Assembly: GCF_000247815.1 (NCBI RefSeq)
Contig: NC_021683.1
Coordinates: forward strand, 14,649,409 to 14,713,408
Reading direction: 5' to 3'
From: Ficedula albicollis
Lineage: Eukaryota; Chordata; Aves; Passeriformes; Muscicapidae
Length of the DNA: 64,000 nt
Below, one piece after another: positions 26,532-37,748 of the stretch. Each line of letters starts with the position of its first letter. The first letter of the stretch is position 1. Both the position numbers and the translations under genes were made by a program. The notes below the pieces were generated by a model, which saw only the letters and a program-made list of their open reading frames with translations, had not been told where the DNA came from and made no database searches.

Positions 26532-27804
26532 AACCTGTACTCTCATACAGATGCACAGACAGAAGTTTTGGGTTGCTTTTTCCCTCCTTAAATCAAATTA
26601 TCTTCTTTTCTCTTGTTATGCAAATAGGAATGGGAAAAGCATTTAGTGTGCAATAGGCACTGTGTAAGCATCTTGACTTCAGTCCCAGAGCACTCTTTAT
26701 AGATAAAATGTACAAAATTAGGAGTAGTATTACATACTGGAGTGTATCAAACAGAGTGAAGTAATAATGCTTCAAATTGAATTAAGTCACTGATGTTTTG
26801 ATATTAAGTAATTTTTGTATGACTGGTAACTTTGTTCAGTGCCCTTCCTTTTCCTTCTGCATGACATTTTGCAAATAAAACTGTAGAGATCTAATTATAC
26901 AGCAGTTATATTAAAACACCATGCAATTTTTTCTCCCAACTTTAATCAGAAGCCACGGAATGAAAAATTTCAAATCTCTAAGAAAGGCAAATCCTTCCAA
27001 GTATGGGTTATGCTTGTGAACTCTCAACTGTATTGGTGTTTTTCAGGTCTGTAACACTTAGGAAAAATTTTTAAAAGAAAACAAAAAGAAATTTATTTTA
27101 AAAGGAAATTGCATTTTTGCTAAATCAACTTTCTACAAATACCTTTTGAAATTGGCATTTGTAATAGAAAAAGATATTATTTTTAATTGTTTGCTTAAAA
27201 TTGCATTTTTAAACATCATTTTGAAATCACAATAATTTTACAATAAGCAAGAATATGGGTCATCTTTTATTAACTACTCATGGACTCTGAGAAAGTGCTA
27301 AGCAATACCTACCTGCTTTAATCTTGCTCAGATTCACATTGAAAACAGATGTTGAACTTCATAAGAAAACAAAAAAATCCAAGGTTCAATAACTTATCAA
27401 TTCTACTTGTCTTTGGTTACTGTTGGAGGAGAGGCTTATCAAAGATTTGCAAAACTTAAAATGATGAGTACAGTAACCTCTGTAACTTCAATTTTTCAGA
27501 AATGGCCTGATAGTTCTTTTTTTTTTTTTTAATATTCCTTTATTCCCCAGGAAAACTATGTCTGCAGCAGGTTGGGTGCATTCTCTGCACTCCTCCCTGT
27601 GCACACCTCAGATTACTTTAAGGAACTGCACCAGTTAGAGGAACTCAGTCAAGGCCTCTTAGCTCCTAAATATTTGTGAAACATCTGCCCAGAACACTGT
27701 ATAGAAACATAGCTGAAAAGGTGTGGAACAAGTATCCAAAAGGTTCTCTAAAGATGTGGAGAAGAAATACTTCAAAATGATACCATAATGCAGAACTCAC
27801 TGGG
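26532..27804. other. Non-coding stretch, nothing recognised
   Basis: Strongly AT-rich, with a T-rich run at about 27515-27530. It contains no open frame of note, no element and no RNA gene that I can recognise. Confidence 0.55.
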
Positions 27805-27962
<158 letters not shown>

Positions 27963-28454
27963 AATGTAAGAGAAGTCAGTTCTTCTATATGTTGTCAAGC
28001 TGCATAAAAATAGACTTTCAAGTATATTTGACCTGAATCACAAGTTGCAGTGTTTGTATAGGCCTCTAAATTGCAGAAGTAATCTTTGAACTGCCTTCAG
28101 ATGTTCTGAGTGGTGTGGGTCAGAGAGGCAGACATGGCATCTACAGGGAAATTTCTGTCTGCTTTTCAGAGGGCAAAACAGGACCTGAAAGTACCTAAAA
28201 AACATTTAAGACACAGATGTATTGTCAAACTGGAACAGAACCTGTCATTTTGATTGGGAGCTTGCTTTATTTAAAAGACTGGAGGAACGACAGTTTATAT
28301 TTTTGAGCTTTAGCCTTGTTCAATCTCAAATAGCAAAGCTATCAGCCCCTCGAAAAGCGTGGTTATGATTGAAATAATAATGGGAATACTGACACTGCTG
28401 GGCTGTGCAGCAGGGTGGTGGCAGCTGGCAGCTCCAGTGCCACCAGACTGCACC

Positions 28455-28734
28455 GGGATGGGATGGGATGGGATGGGATGGGATGGGATGGGATGGGATG
28501 GAAACCATGGGATGGGAACCATGGGATGGGGTGGGATGGGGTGGGATCCATAGGATGGGATGGGATCCATGGGATGGAATGGGATGGGATGGGATGGGAT
28601 CCATGGGATGGGATGGGATGGGATGGGGTAGGCATGGCATGGGACGGGACGGGATGGGATGGGAACCATGGGATGGGATGGGATGGGAACCATGGGATGG
28701 GATCCATGGGATGGGATGGGATCCATGGGATGGG
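28455..28734 (+). repeat. (GGGAT)n satellite-like array, about 280 bp
   Basis: It begins with about nine perfect GGGAT units (28455-28501), then continues as a compound array in which GGGAT blocks alternate with GGAACCAT and GGATCCAT variants. The 5-bp period contains no stop codon in most frames of either strand, which explains several long overlapping frames of W-D-G-M-G or S-H-P-I-P type; these are not genes. Runs of G3 separated by two bases match the canonical intramolecular G-quadruplex pattern many times over. Confidence 0.95.
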
Positions 28735-29023
28735 TGTCCTGGCTGGCAGGCACAGAGGAAAAGGCTGGGGGAGATACTGCAGGCACACTGATGGGGATGC
28801 TCACCAAGCTGCAGCACAGGGCTTGGCTCTTCAGTGAGCCAGCAGCTTGTCAAAACTGGAAACTGAGACAGAGCCCTGCAAATGACCAGCTGGGACACCT
28901 TGTGCCCTATTGCAGCACAAAGCCGCAGATCCAGGGGTGTAGGGGAGTGTTCCCAGCCTGTTGTTTTCTGGCCTTATAGAGAGAAGTTTAGGGAAGCCTC
29001 AGGGCCCCTCTGTCCTGCTAACC
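28735..29023. other. Spacer between GGGAT array and LTR
   Basis: Moderately GC-rich unique sequence with no recognised element. Its last five bases (TAACC, 29019-29023) form the left target-site duplication of the LTR that follows. Confidence 0.55.
29019..29023 (+). repeat. Left target-site duplication (TAACC) of the LTR
   Basis: TAACC sits immediately before the TG of the LTR and recurs directly after its terminal CA at 29575-29579. Five base pairs is a usual size for retroviral integration. Confidence 0.8.
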
Positions 29024-29574
29024 TGTCTTGGGTTGCAATACAGGATGTGGCCAGCAATGTGTATTCTGTCCCCATCTGCTGAAGCCGGGTGGGGCAGTGA
29101 CCCTGATCTCCGTGGCACATACTCTCTGCTAATGGGCCAGCTTTAAACCAGCTGGGGCAATCATCTTTATCTTTCCCACAGCCCATCCTCCCTCCAGGAA
29201 GATGTCATCTGTTAATGGGCCATTAAGACCTTCCACATCATCCCTGCACCTTCTATAGGAGCCCTGCTCCAGCTGAACCACATCTGCCCCTGCAGGAGGA
29301 TGCAGCCACCATTTAATGGGACTGCTGCCAACACCCTGACTGACTGATGGGTGTCAGCTTGGATTCTGACTCTGGCAGTGTTTTGGGTTTGCTCTTTGTA
29401 ATACTGTATTTTAATTTTCCTAGTAAAGAACTGCTATTCTTAATTCCCCAATCTTTGCCTGAGAGCCCTTTAATTTCAAAATTATAATAATTTGGAGGAA
29501 GGGGGTTTACATTCTCCATTTCAAAGAGAGGCTCTTGCCTTTATTGGCAGACACCTGTCCTTCAAACCAGGACA
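29024..29574 (+). mobile_element. Solo LTR of a passerine endogenous retrovirus, internally deleted
   Basis: The element starts TGTCTTGGGTTGCAATAC and ends CCAAACCAGGACA-like, giving TG...CA termini. It is flanked by a perfect 5-bp target-site duplication, TAACC, at 29019-29023 and 29575-29579. It matches the minus-strand LTR at 42844-43494. The plus orientation is chosen because AGTAAAGAACTG (about 29422), which looks like a poly-A signal at an R/U5 boundary, lies in the 3' part, and because the sister copy has a TATA-like sequence in this sense. Relative to the sister it lacks about 150 bp including that TATA-like region, and a further 19 bp or so. It carries about 50 extra bp in U3 that look like a diverged repeat of the GCTGGGGCAAT segment. 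No internal retroviral genes are present. Confidence 0.88.
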
Positions 29575-29579
29575 TAACC
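29575..29579 (+). repeat. Right target-site duplication (TAACC) of the LTR
   Basis: A perfect partner of 29019-29023, directly abutting GACA at the LTR end. Confidence 0.8.
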
Positions 29580-32500
29580 CAGAAACCCAAACGCTGGGGT
29601 TTGCTGCACAACGATGTCTTAAATATCCTGTTGGAAAGCAGAAGGCAGAGTTTAAGTCCTGTGCCCCTCTCGTGTGGCTGGTGACACAAAACTTCAGTGC
29701 AGAGTGAGTGGGCACCTCTGTGCATGTGGCAGGGAAGCTGCCACACGTTCAGCTGATGGAGCTGTGTTCTAGCAGAGTGTTTTAGCAGAATATAATAAAT
29801 TGCTTCACCGTGTGAGCAGCAGCCTCAGCAGAGGTGATCGTTCCACAGAATAGTGATGTGTTTCAAGAATTGTGTCATAGAAAATGATTAATGTTTCCTA
29901 ATGACTCTATTCTGATGCAGGATTTGCAAGAAGATTTTTAATACTAGCAGCGTTGAACAGTACTGGCACTTAACTCTTTTTTTTCCCCTTTTTTTCCTTC
30001 TTATTACTTTAAAAAGTTCATTAACACCATATTTTTCATTTCATATTTGAGACAGGATTAGCCATTGTTCAGGCAGTCCTGAAAAAACTGTATATCATTA
30101 AAAATATTTAATATACAGATTCAGTATTGCTTTCTTCTTCAGCACTTGTACACCTGTATGCATATTCATTGAAACAAGAAATTGTTAAAATAAAGAAGTG
30201 AAACAGGTTATATGGTCATAGTGGGACTTTTTGAAGAGGGTCTGTTCTTACATAAGCCACATACCTGACCTCTCTGTGCTTCTAAATCCAATAAGTACAA
30301 GAAGAAAGAGCAAAACTTTTTGTTTTACTGCTTCAACAAAATAAAGGTCTACGTGACCATCCTTGTAATGTGGGGGAAATAAACTTTACAACAATAGTTT
30401 TATTTCATCTTTCATTGCATACAAAAGAGGTATATACCTGGTGTGTGGTTACTCATTAGTTCATGATTTAAATGTAGGTTCCATAATGATATCCTTTGGG
30501 GATCCAACAGGTTTCAGCCTGTTTCCTTTTCAAAATTCTGTGTGTTCCTTGAGATTCTCTGAATCGCTGTTGAGCTTCTTTTGGTACTTGCATAAAAACC
30601 ATGATCCCACCAGTGAGTTGTGCTCATCATATTCTCTTTAGAACTTATTCCTGCCCCAGGAAATGTGATTAACCAGAGCACGCTGAGTAGCTGACCCTGC
30701 TGATGCTGTTTAGCTACAAGGAGGCTGTGCTTTACATTTTGCAGTCACCCAGGATCCTGTGTCAGCCTTTCCATTTAGTTTGTTACTCATTATCAGTAAT
30801 TCCTTGTTGTCACAAAGAAATATCTGTGCTTTAGGAGTTTGGCACTATATAGCTTATTTTAATGAGGTTATTAAACCTATCTTGGTTTTATCTGCATCTG
30901 GCAATTCCTTTTTCTCCTATGTATTAGGAAAACACTTCTTAGTCAATTTATTATTGATATTAATTTTTAATGCTTGCTGCAATATGTGCTGGGTAATGTT
31001 ATGAACTGTTTCTGTAGCTAAAGAATTACTTACAGGGTGCTCCAGGAATATCCTGTGCTTGCACAGGGGCTCCTGGTGGGTCCTGCCCCCCAGCCCCTCA
31101 CCTGCAGATGCACAGAGTGGAGTGATGAGCAGTCACTGCTGGGCTGGAGCCAGCCTGACAGAGAGAACTGGAGTCAGGAGCAGTTTTAAGCTCAGGTGTG
31201 GGGAGTTAAGGAGAGGCAGGCAAAATACACTAAGTGCAGGTCATGGAGCTGGATTCAGAAGGGGGTTTGTGTGTAAGGGAAAACAAGGCCCATGTTTGCA
31301 CTGAAATTTGATGAAAATTATTTTCTCTTTTTCAGTTTTCTTCAGTGAGTAGGCATTTCCCAGAGATTAGCAGTGATTTCCTGTAGGGTGAACAAGTTCA
31401 GTAGTCCATGTGCCTTCAGAGCAGGCTTCTTCAATTTACCTCTGTGTTCAAAGGCTATTATCTTTAAAAGTGAGGAATGTTCTGTTTTCTCTGGATTCAT
31501 TAGAATACTCTCAGATCCAAATCCTGTATCACCTGTTTTTGCATTGATGTGTTATTTATTATACCTAATTTTGATGCAATGAAGTAACTGAGGGGCTACA
31601 TGAAAGCCAATCTCTTTTCCAGTTGCACAAAAAATAAGAGAATTAGCTGTTGAATATTTCTCCTAATGTACAGAGCTCTTTCAATTCCATTAACAATGCA
31701 TGATTGTGGAAGCAAAATGGCAGAGCCAGTGAATCCTGGTTGTAGACAAAAATAGATTTAAAAGGTAGTTCTTTTGATGTGTTGAAAGAGAAGAACCTGC
31801 TCCAATAAGGTTTCCTTCCAAGTCATAGAGCCTGAGCTTTGCCACAGGTCTCAAGACTTAGGGGGCCCTAAAGGTTCCAAAAGTCCAGCTTTTTCCTTTT
31901 AATAATCAAATTTGCATCAATAAGAACCTCCAGCAGAGTGCTCAGAGGTCCATGACTCTGCTAATGTGTTATGAAAATGAAGTAGACTCTTCTAAACAGA
32001 GTACAGGTGTTCATCCAGAGTGCTGTCAAACTCGGTTATTGAGGGATACTGGGCTTCCCAATGAAAATGACAGTGGCACAAGGACCACGTTTCCATTTTT
32101 ATTCCATCCATCATGGAAAGGCCCATGGCTGCAAATCAGTTAAGATGTGATTGGGGTTGAGATTTTCCAGGGCCAGAGTCCACCAGTGCAATAAATGTCA
32201 TGTCTTTGTTAATAAATGTCAAAAGCTTTGTATGCAAGGCTGAAAAACAGTTCAATTCAAGAATGAAAATTTGAATTTGCATCAAGTGCAACCAGGATGA
32301 ACCATGTTTGATCCTCTAAAAGGAAAGCATGATTTATAGCCTGCATTGCTCATACTAGTGAGGATCCCTTGTGTGAGGAGGAGATGTAGGATCAGGTTTG
32401 ATGTAAGCAAAAAAAAGAATCTGTACACAGCATAAAAGTGAAACAGGATCCAGCATCCATCTCCAGGCACAGAGAACAGTGCAAGTACAGTGTGTTTCCA

Positions 32501-35500
32501 GCACACAAATATGAAAGGATTCCTAATAAAAAGCCAAAAATGCCCAGGGTTTGCCCTTAATCAGCACTGTGGATGTGACTGACCATTCAACAGGGAGTTA
32601 ATTTCTCAACGACCATCTCTCTTCCATTTCTGGGCCAAAATCTTGCAAAGAGAAAAATAAAGGCCATTTTAAGGCCACTGGAATTTCAGAGCAAGGGACT
32701 AAAATAGGACAAAATTCCACCTCTTTCTCCTCTCTGAAAGAGGAAGAATGTGAAATTTTTGAGATCCATGTGCACTTTTCATGTGCTTATGTTCAAAATA
32801 TACCCTCCATCTCTGCAGGTGTTGAATTCTCTTTTTCTTTTGAGTTGGCTCAAAAATAATTTCAGAAATGACACCCTTCTATGCCATCTTCCTCATTTTT
32901 CCTCAGCTCCTACCTTAGGAACTTGAAACAGCAGTAAGATTGGTAAAAAGGGTTGAAAACTTTTCTTTCTGGTGCTATCCAATGTATATTATGTCTCATT
33001 TCTACTCCATCAAAATTAATACAGTGTGTAACTTTATTGGTAGCCATATAAGAAATCACATGAGTTAAACACAGCAAACATGAGCTATTAAGATGTTATA
33101 ATGTCTGGTAGATCCGAGGTTAAGTACATCTAAGCATAATTGCTGCTCCTGTCTTGTGCACTGAAAAATGTTTTAAAGATTATCAGTATTGTAATCCAGG
33201 TTGATCTCCCCCCTTCCCCTCCTGCCCTCCCTTCTTGTTGCCTTTGTAGTTGTTCAAGTCATCAAAAAAAAAAAGAAAAAAATGGCCAACATAATGGCTG
33301 CAGAGAGGGACAAAACTACTGTGATTTTAACTACTTAAGTAAAAAAGAAATCATGCTGATAAAGTAAACTTCAAGTTCCTTTCTTGCTGACTCCCTCTGT
33401 GCTGTATTTTTTTCCATTCTTATTTTAGGTTTGCCTAAACATGGCTGTGATTAAAAATGTTTTAAAGTTAATTGAACAGAATGCATATAATTCACAAATA
33501 TACACTTACCCCTTCAAACTAGGTTCACTTGCCATATGCCTGCTGGTTTATAGTTGAAAGGCTCTTTCCTCCACTGAATTTCTCGGTGTTTAGTGACCTC
33601 AGCAGATTGTTAAAATGCTGCTAAAATTCACTTATCTGTGATCAAGTGAAGGGGAAGTGATTCAAAAGTAAATTTTGAGAGGTAGAATTTGTCTTCATAA
33701 GCTGAATTTTATTATTTATATAAATAGTTACATTCATACACTGCAGAATAGGTTTTTATAAAATGGATTTAAAAGTTACTTTATTTACACAGATAAGACA
33801 ATATCTAGGGATATAAAAATTGACAAAATAGTACAGATATAGCACAAACATAAAGACGTTGCAGTATAATTACAAAGCAAAATCTATAGAAAAATTAAGG
33901 TGATATATTTCTTTATTATTATTATTGTGCAGCCTTGGAGGTATTTTAATGCTCTTTTTTCCTGGGAGAAAAATGACTGCTTGGTATTCTAGAAGTTAAA
34001 TCTATGGAAAATATTCACTTCATTCTGTATAAAATTACTGTGAGTTGTTTGTGTCTCAGAGGGGCCTGGCAGCTCAGTGATGCCCTGCATCTGATGTTGG
34101 GACACGTGAAAGTCTTAATTTATAGTCTGCTTTTTAAATTTGAAGGATTTTCTGTGCACTATATATCTTTTTGTGGCACAGCATACCTTGGAGGAGTATC
34201 CGTGGCTCCACAGTTCACTTCTGGATGTTTAATAACAGCAAACAATAAAATTTATTTAGTGATGGTGAAACAGAGGAGCAGAAATTCCTGAGAGGGCTGA
34301 GCTGTGATACATTTGCTCAGCTGAAGTTGCAGGAAATAAGTAGCAATGAAATATGAGTAAAAAAATTATGGCTAAACAACCATGTGAATAGTTTCAGAAA
34401 ACTCTGACTTTCTTTGGGCTATTGAGAGAGCTTCAAATCCCAAAAGATCTTAGATTTCAGATGAAAATGGATTAGCAAGGTGCAATTGTTATGGAAAAAA
34501 CCCAAGCAGTGTCTTCCAGTTATTTTTCTGAAACAACATTCATGTTTGGTCCTTGAGGTGTTGGAAATTTTCGTGAGAGATGAGCACATGGCAGAGCCCA
34601 GAGCTGTGCTGGATATTCCCAACACAGCCAGGGGCAGAAATCCCCACTGCTGCTGCAGGCTGAGCACAGCCCTGCTCTGTGCCAGGCTCCACATTCCTGC
34701 CCTCTGCACACACCCAGCTCAGGTTAAAAACTCTGCTTTTTATTGCTTATTTCATAGCTGGTGTTTATAACTTAATAGGCTTTCTGTGTGTTTCTTGTAA
34801 CTCAGCTGGGTTCAGAAATATTTAGTGAATTTCTGTGTGAAAATTCTCCCATGGAGAGTAATTGAATTGTGATTATCCAAAAAGCAAGAATTCCGTCAAC
34901 TAACAAGGTTTGTAATAAGTAATGAGATTTGGGATCTTTGAACTGCAACAAGAAGGGCATTTGAAAATATTTCATGAAAAGTGAGGAATACTGCAAAGGA
35001 GTTAGTAAGTGTGAGGTAGAGATAAAGAATGTTGGATGATTTACACACTCTGGGAGCAGAGACTGATGGGATGACATGGATTTAGTGGCTGGACACTTAC
35101 TCAGGATCTGGAACATCTGAACTTGTACCCTTGCTCCATATTTCTTGACTAGCAATTCCCTCCTTGAGCTTGCAGCTGATTTCTGAAAACAGCTTCTTCC
35201 TGAGGATGAGAAGTGGCTGTAATAAAGCTCTGGTTTTGCTATTAGCATTTGGTAATTGAGGAAAAAGTATTTAATTGCATCAGCTCTGATGTGAACACAG
35301 GGAAATCTTTTAGGAAAAAAAAAAAAGCCACAATCAATCAAAAGTCTTCCAGCAATTAGTCCAAGTAGAAAACTGAAGATCTGAATGAGTCTCAGCTTTC
35401 AAAGAAGTTGTCATGTGAGGCTTTCAAGTGTTTTACTTTGGCTTTCTCTCCTGTATTACCTGTGTAATTTGAGGCCTTTATTCTCTGTGGGTTTTGGTCT

Positions 35501-35799
35501 GTGATCTTTCATGCAGATAAATATGAATACATAGTTTTAGTTTTAAAATAGCACAAAAAAAAAAAAAAAGGATTAAGGAAAAAAAAGAGAATGTATATAG
35601 TGAAAAACAGACCTCCTAAACTCTCTCTCATCCAGTAAAATACTCTTACCTAGGGCTTCTGGAAGGAGTGAAGAAATGAGAGCCTTTTTTATTATTACTT
35701 TATGTATCCTGTTCAAAGATAAAATTGCTGATGAGTGTCACTTCTGAATAATTAATGAAATACCTATTTTCCTTAATGTTTGCACTGTTTCCTCCTTAG
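29580..35799. other. Non-coding stretch, nothing recognised
   Basis: AT-rich DNA with a GC-rich patch at about 31040-31280 and a pyrimidine run followed by A-rich sequence at about 33205-33285. The longest open frame is about 179 codons on the minus strand at 34802-35341. Its product looks random, and I recognise no domain. No transposon is recognised. Confidence 0.5.
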
Positions 35800-35903
35800 C
35801 AAAATTATTGGGATGCCAAAAATATGGTTTGCTATATTTATGTTGAGCAACATCATTTCATTTGTCATTGCTGCTGCCCTGGTCATCAGGGTTGTTTTGG
35901 AAG
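35800..35903 (+). other. Unconfirmed exon candidate encoding a hydrophobic segment
   Basis: A good acceptor (TTTCCTCCTTAG ending at 35799) is followed by 104 open bases and AAG/GTACAT, a moderate donor. The sequence encodes a basic-flanked hydrophobic stretch of about 25 residues (IWFAIFMLSNIISFVIAAAL then VIRVVLEG), compatible with one transmembrane helix. The start would be in phase 2 and the end in phase 1. I cannot assign it to a gene, and no partner exons were found nearby. T-rich DNA often encodes hydrophobic peptides by chance, so this is a lead only. Confidence 0.22.
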
Positions 35904-37716
35904 GTACATCTCAAACCTTCTTTCTTGCAGCAATGGGTCTAAATTTGGACTTGATTTGCAGGGTTGCATGCAAGGGCCCCAGCACTGCTATCCAGGAAGG
36001 ATTTGGTGGTGGTATCACTTTTTATAAATTTTTTTTATTTTTTTTTTTTCAATCTCCCAGGGTGCTATTGCTAGGGAGCCAAAAGCAAGCACACTCATAA
36101 TCTTTAATTTTCCATATCTGGGCTGGGGAGAAAGGCAGAATATCTAAATGGGGATTAAAAAAATCTATTGTGGAAAAAGTGAATTCTCTAATTCCATGTT
36201 AAAGGATGGGAAGAGGGGGCTGCTGTCCCACCCCCTGCTCACGAGCAGCTCTGCTGAGGAGGCAGCCCAGGGCAGCCAGGCCACCTGCCCAGGAGCCTGG
36301 AAGGACCCTGGTCAGGACAGAGGCATTGCTGCTGCTGCTTCCCAAAATTTCTCTGCAGAGAATTGTTTCACTCAAATCATTGTTACAGGCAGAGGAATTG
36401 AAAATTTAAAGGAAATAAATCAAATCTGTGGTTGCTGGTTTCCCCCAGTTGAACTGAAGTTGAACTGGTTCTCTGTTTCACTTGAGATGAACATGGACAG
36501 TCAGCTGAAAGAGGAGATACTCCAAATCATGCTGAGGGTTAATCTCTTACAAGCCAAAGAAATTTCCTAAGCTGACCCTCATCTGTGCTTTTGGAAATAA
36601 AGGAATCATTTGGCCAACGCTCTCTCCATTTGCAATTAAGCATGCTGGCAGCTCTCCAGTGGGAGCTCTGTAGGCAGGAATATTTAGCAGCACAGAGGAT
36701 ATCATTTCCATACACTGACCCAGGCTGCTGCCAGATGGAGTAGAGGGCTGTGGAATGAAAGCAAATCTAAAAATGTTTTTGTGAGCAAAGGAAAACACTT
36801 CTGATTTTGGGTAGGAGCGTGATACCGAGATAAGGAAAGAAAAACAGATTTCTTCATTATTTTCAGGAGGTTCCTACCCTTTTGTTTTCATTTGTCTTGT
36901 TTGTTCTCATCTTATCTCGAAAAAGAGACTACAGAGCTTCTTGTAAACTCTATTATCTTCCACTTTGTGCCAAACTGTGAAGTGACATGCAGCAGTGCTG
37001 CTGCTTCATGCCAGCAGCTGGGAGGGCTGCTCAGAGCCCAGGAAATGGGGGAAGCCTTGGGGGAAATGCAGGTCTTGACAGATTTTGTTGGAATTTCTGC
37101 CAGTAATGCTGCTGGGGAGAGGGGCTGCCAGCCTGGCACACCCAGCCCACTCCTGCTGTTGCCTCTTGCTCTCCCTGTCGTGCCCAGCTCCAGCAGGGTC
37201 CCGGTTGCAGTGTGCTGGTCCATGCAGGTGCAAAGGTGGCTGTGACTCACCTTTGCCATTCTCCACTAAAAGAGCCTTGTGCCATGGTTGTAATGTTGAC
37301 AGATGACACCTAGCCTTGATTAGTTATGTTTTGCAATATTTTGGGGCCTGGATTTGATGGCATAGGTTTGAAAAGTAATGAGGACTTCAAAATGATAAGA
37401 GCTCAGCATTTGGCTGCTCAGCCCATGGGGATGGAGGGTGAGCCTTGGGCTGTGCAGACTGCAGGGTGTGCATGGCAGCAAACTAGATGGGAGGTCTTTT
37501 AGAAATTGGTTTTGTTGCTAAAACTAAAATGACTTTGGACAGATCTTGGTGGCAAAAAGATTACAACATTTCTGTTGGTAGCAATTATTTCTTAAAACTA
37601 GCTAAAGTAATCATCCACTCAGGGATTTTTGGGGACGCTTAAGAATTTTCTGGTTTGAGCAGACTTTTCCTTGTCCAGTTTCAAAAGAATCATTCCTTCT
37701 AACTACCATATAGAAA
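35904..37716. other. Non-coding stretch with GC-rich patches
   Basis: Contains a T-rich run at about 36029-36050 and GC-rich CpG-poor patches at about 36195-36340 and 37000-37250, where overlapping frames of 110-140 codons occur on both strands without recognisable domains. No element is identified. Confidence 0.5.
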
Positions 37717-37748
37717 CTGACTTACAGCTTTTTAAAGCTGTAAGTCAG
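37717..37748 (+). repeat. Perfect 15-bp inverted repeat with 2-nt spacer
   Basis: Left arm CTGACTTACAGCTTT (37717-37731), spacer TT, right arm AAAGCTGTAAGTCAG (37734-37748). All 15 pairs are complementary, and pairing stops at an A/A mismatch outside. The sequence can extrude as a cruciform, or fold as a hairpin if transcribed, but the loop is too short for a microRNA precursor. Confidence 0.9.

Noticed and set aside
28310..28979. Several frames of 100-190 codons with W-D-G-M-G or S-H-P-I-P repeats on both strands
   Set aside because: The GGGAT array lacks stop codons in most frames, so open frames arise automatically; there are no splice or start signals and no family match.
34802..35341. 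179-codon minus-strand frame
   Set aside because: Long for the composition, but the product has no recognisable domain, includes runs such as FFFFP from poly-A, and lacks convincing promoter or splice context. Kept as chance unless relatives preserve the frame.
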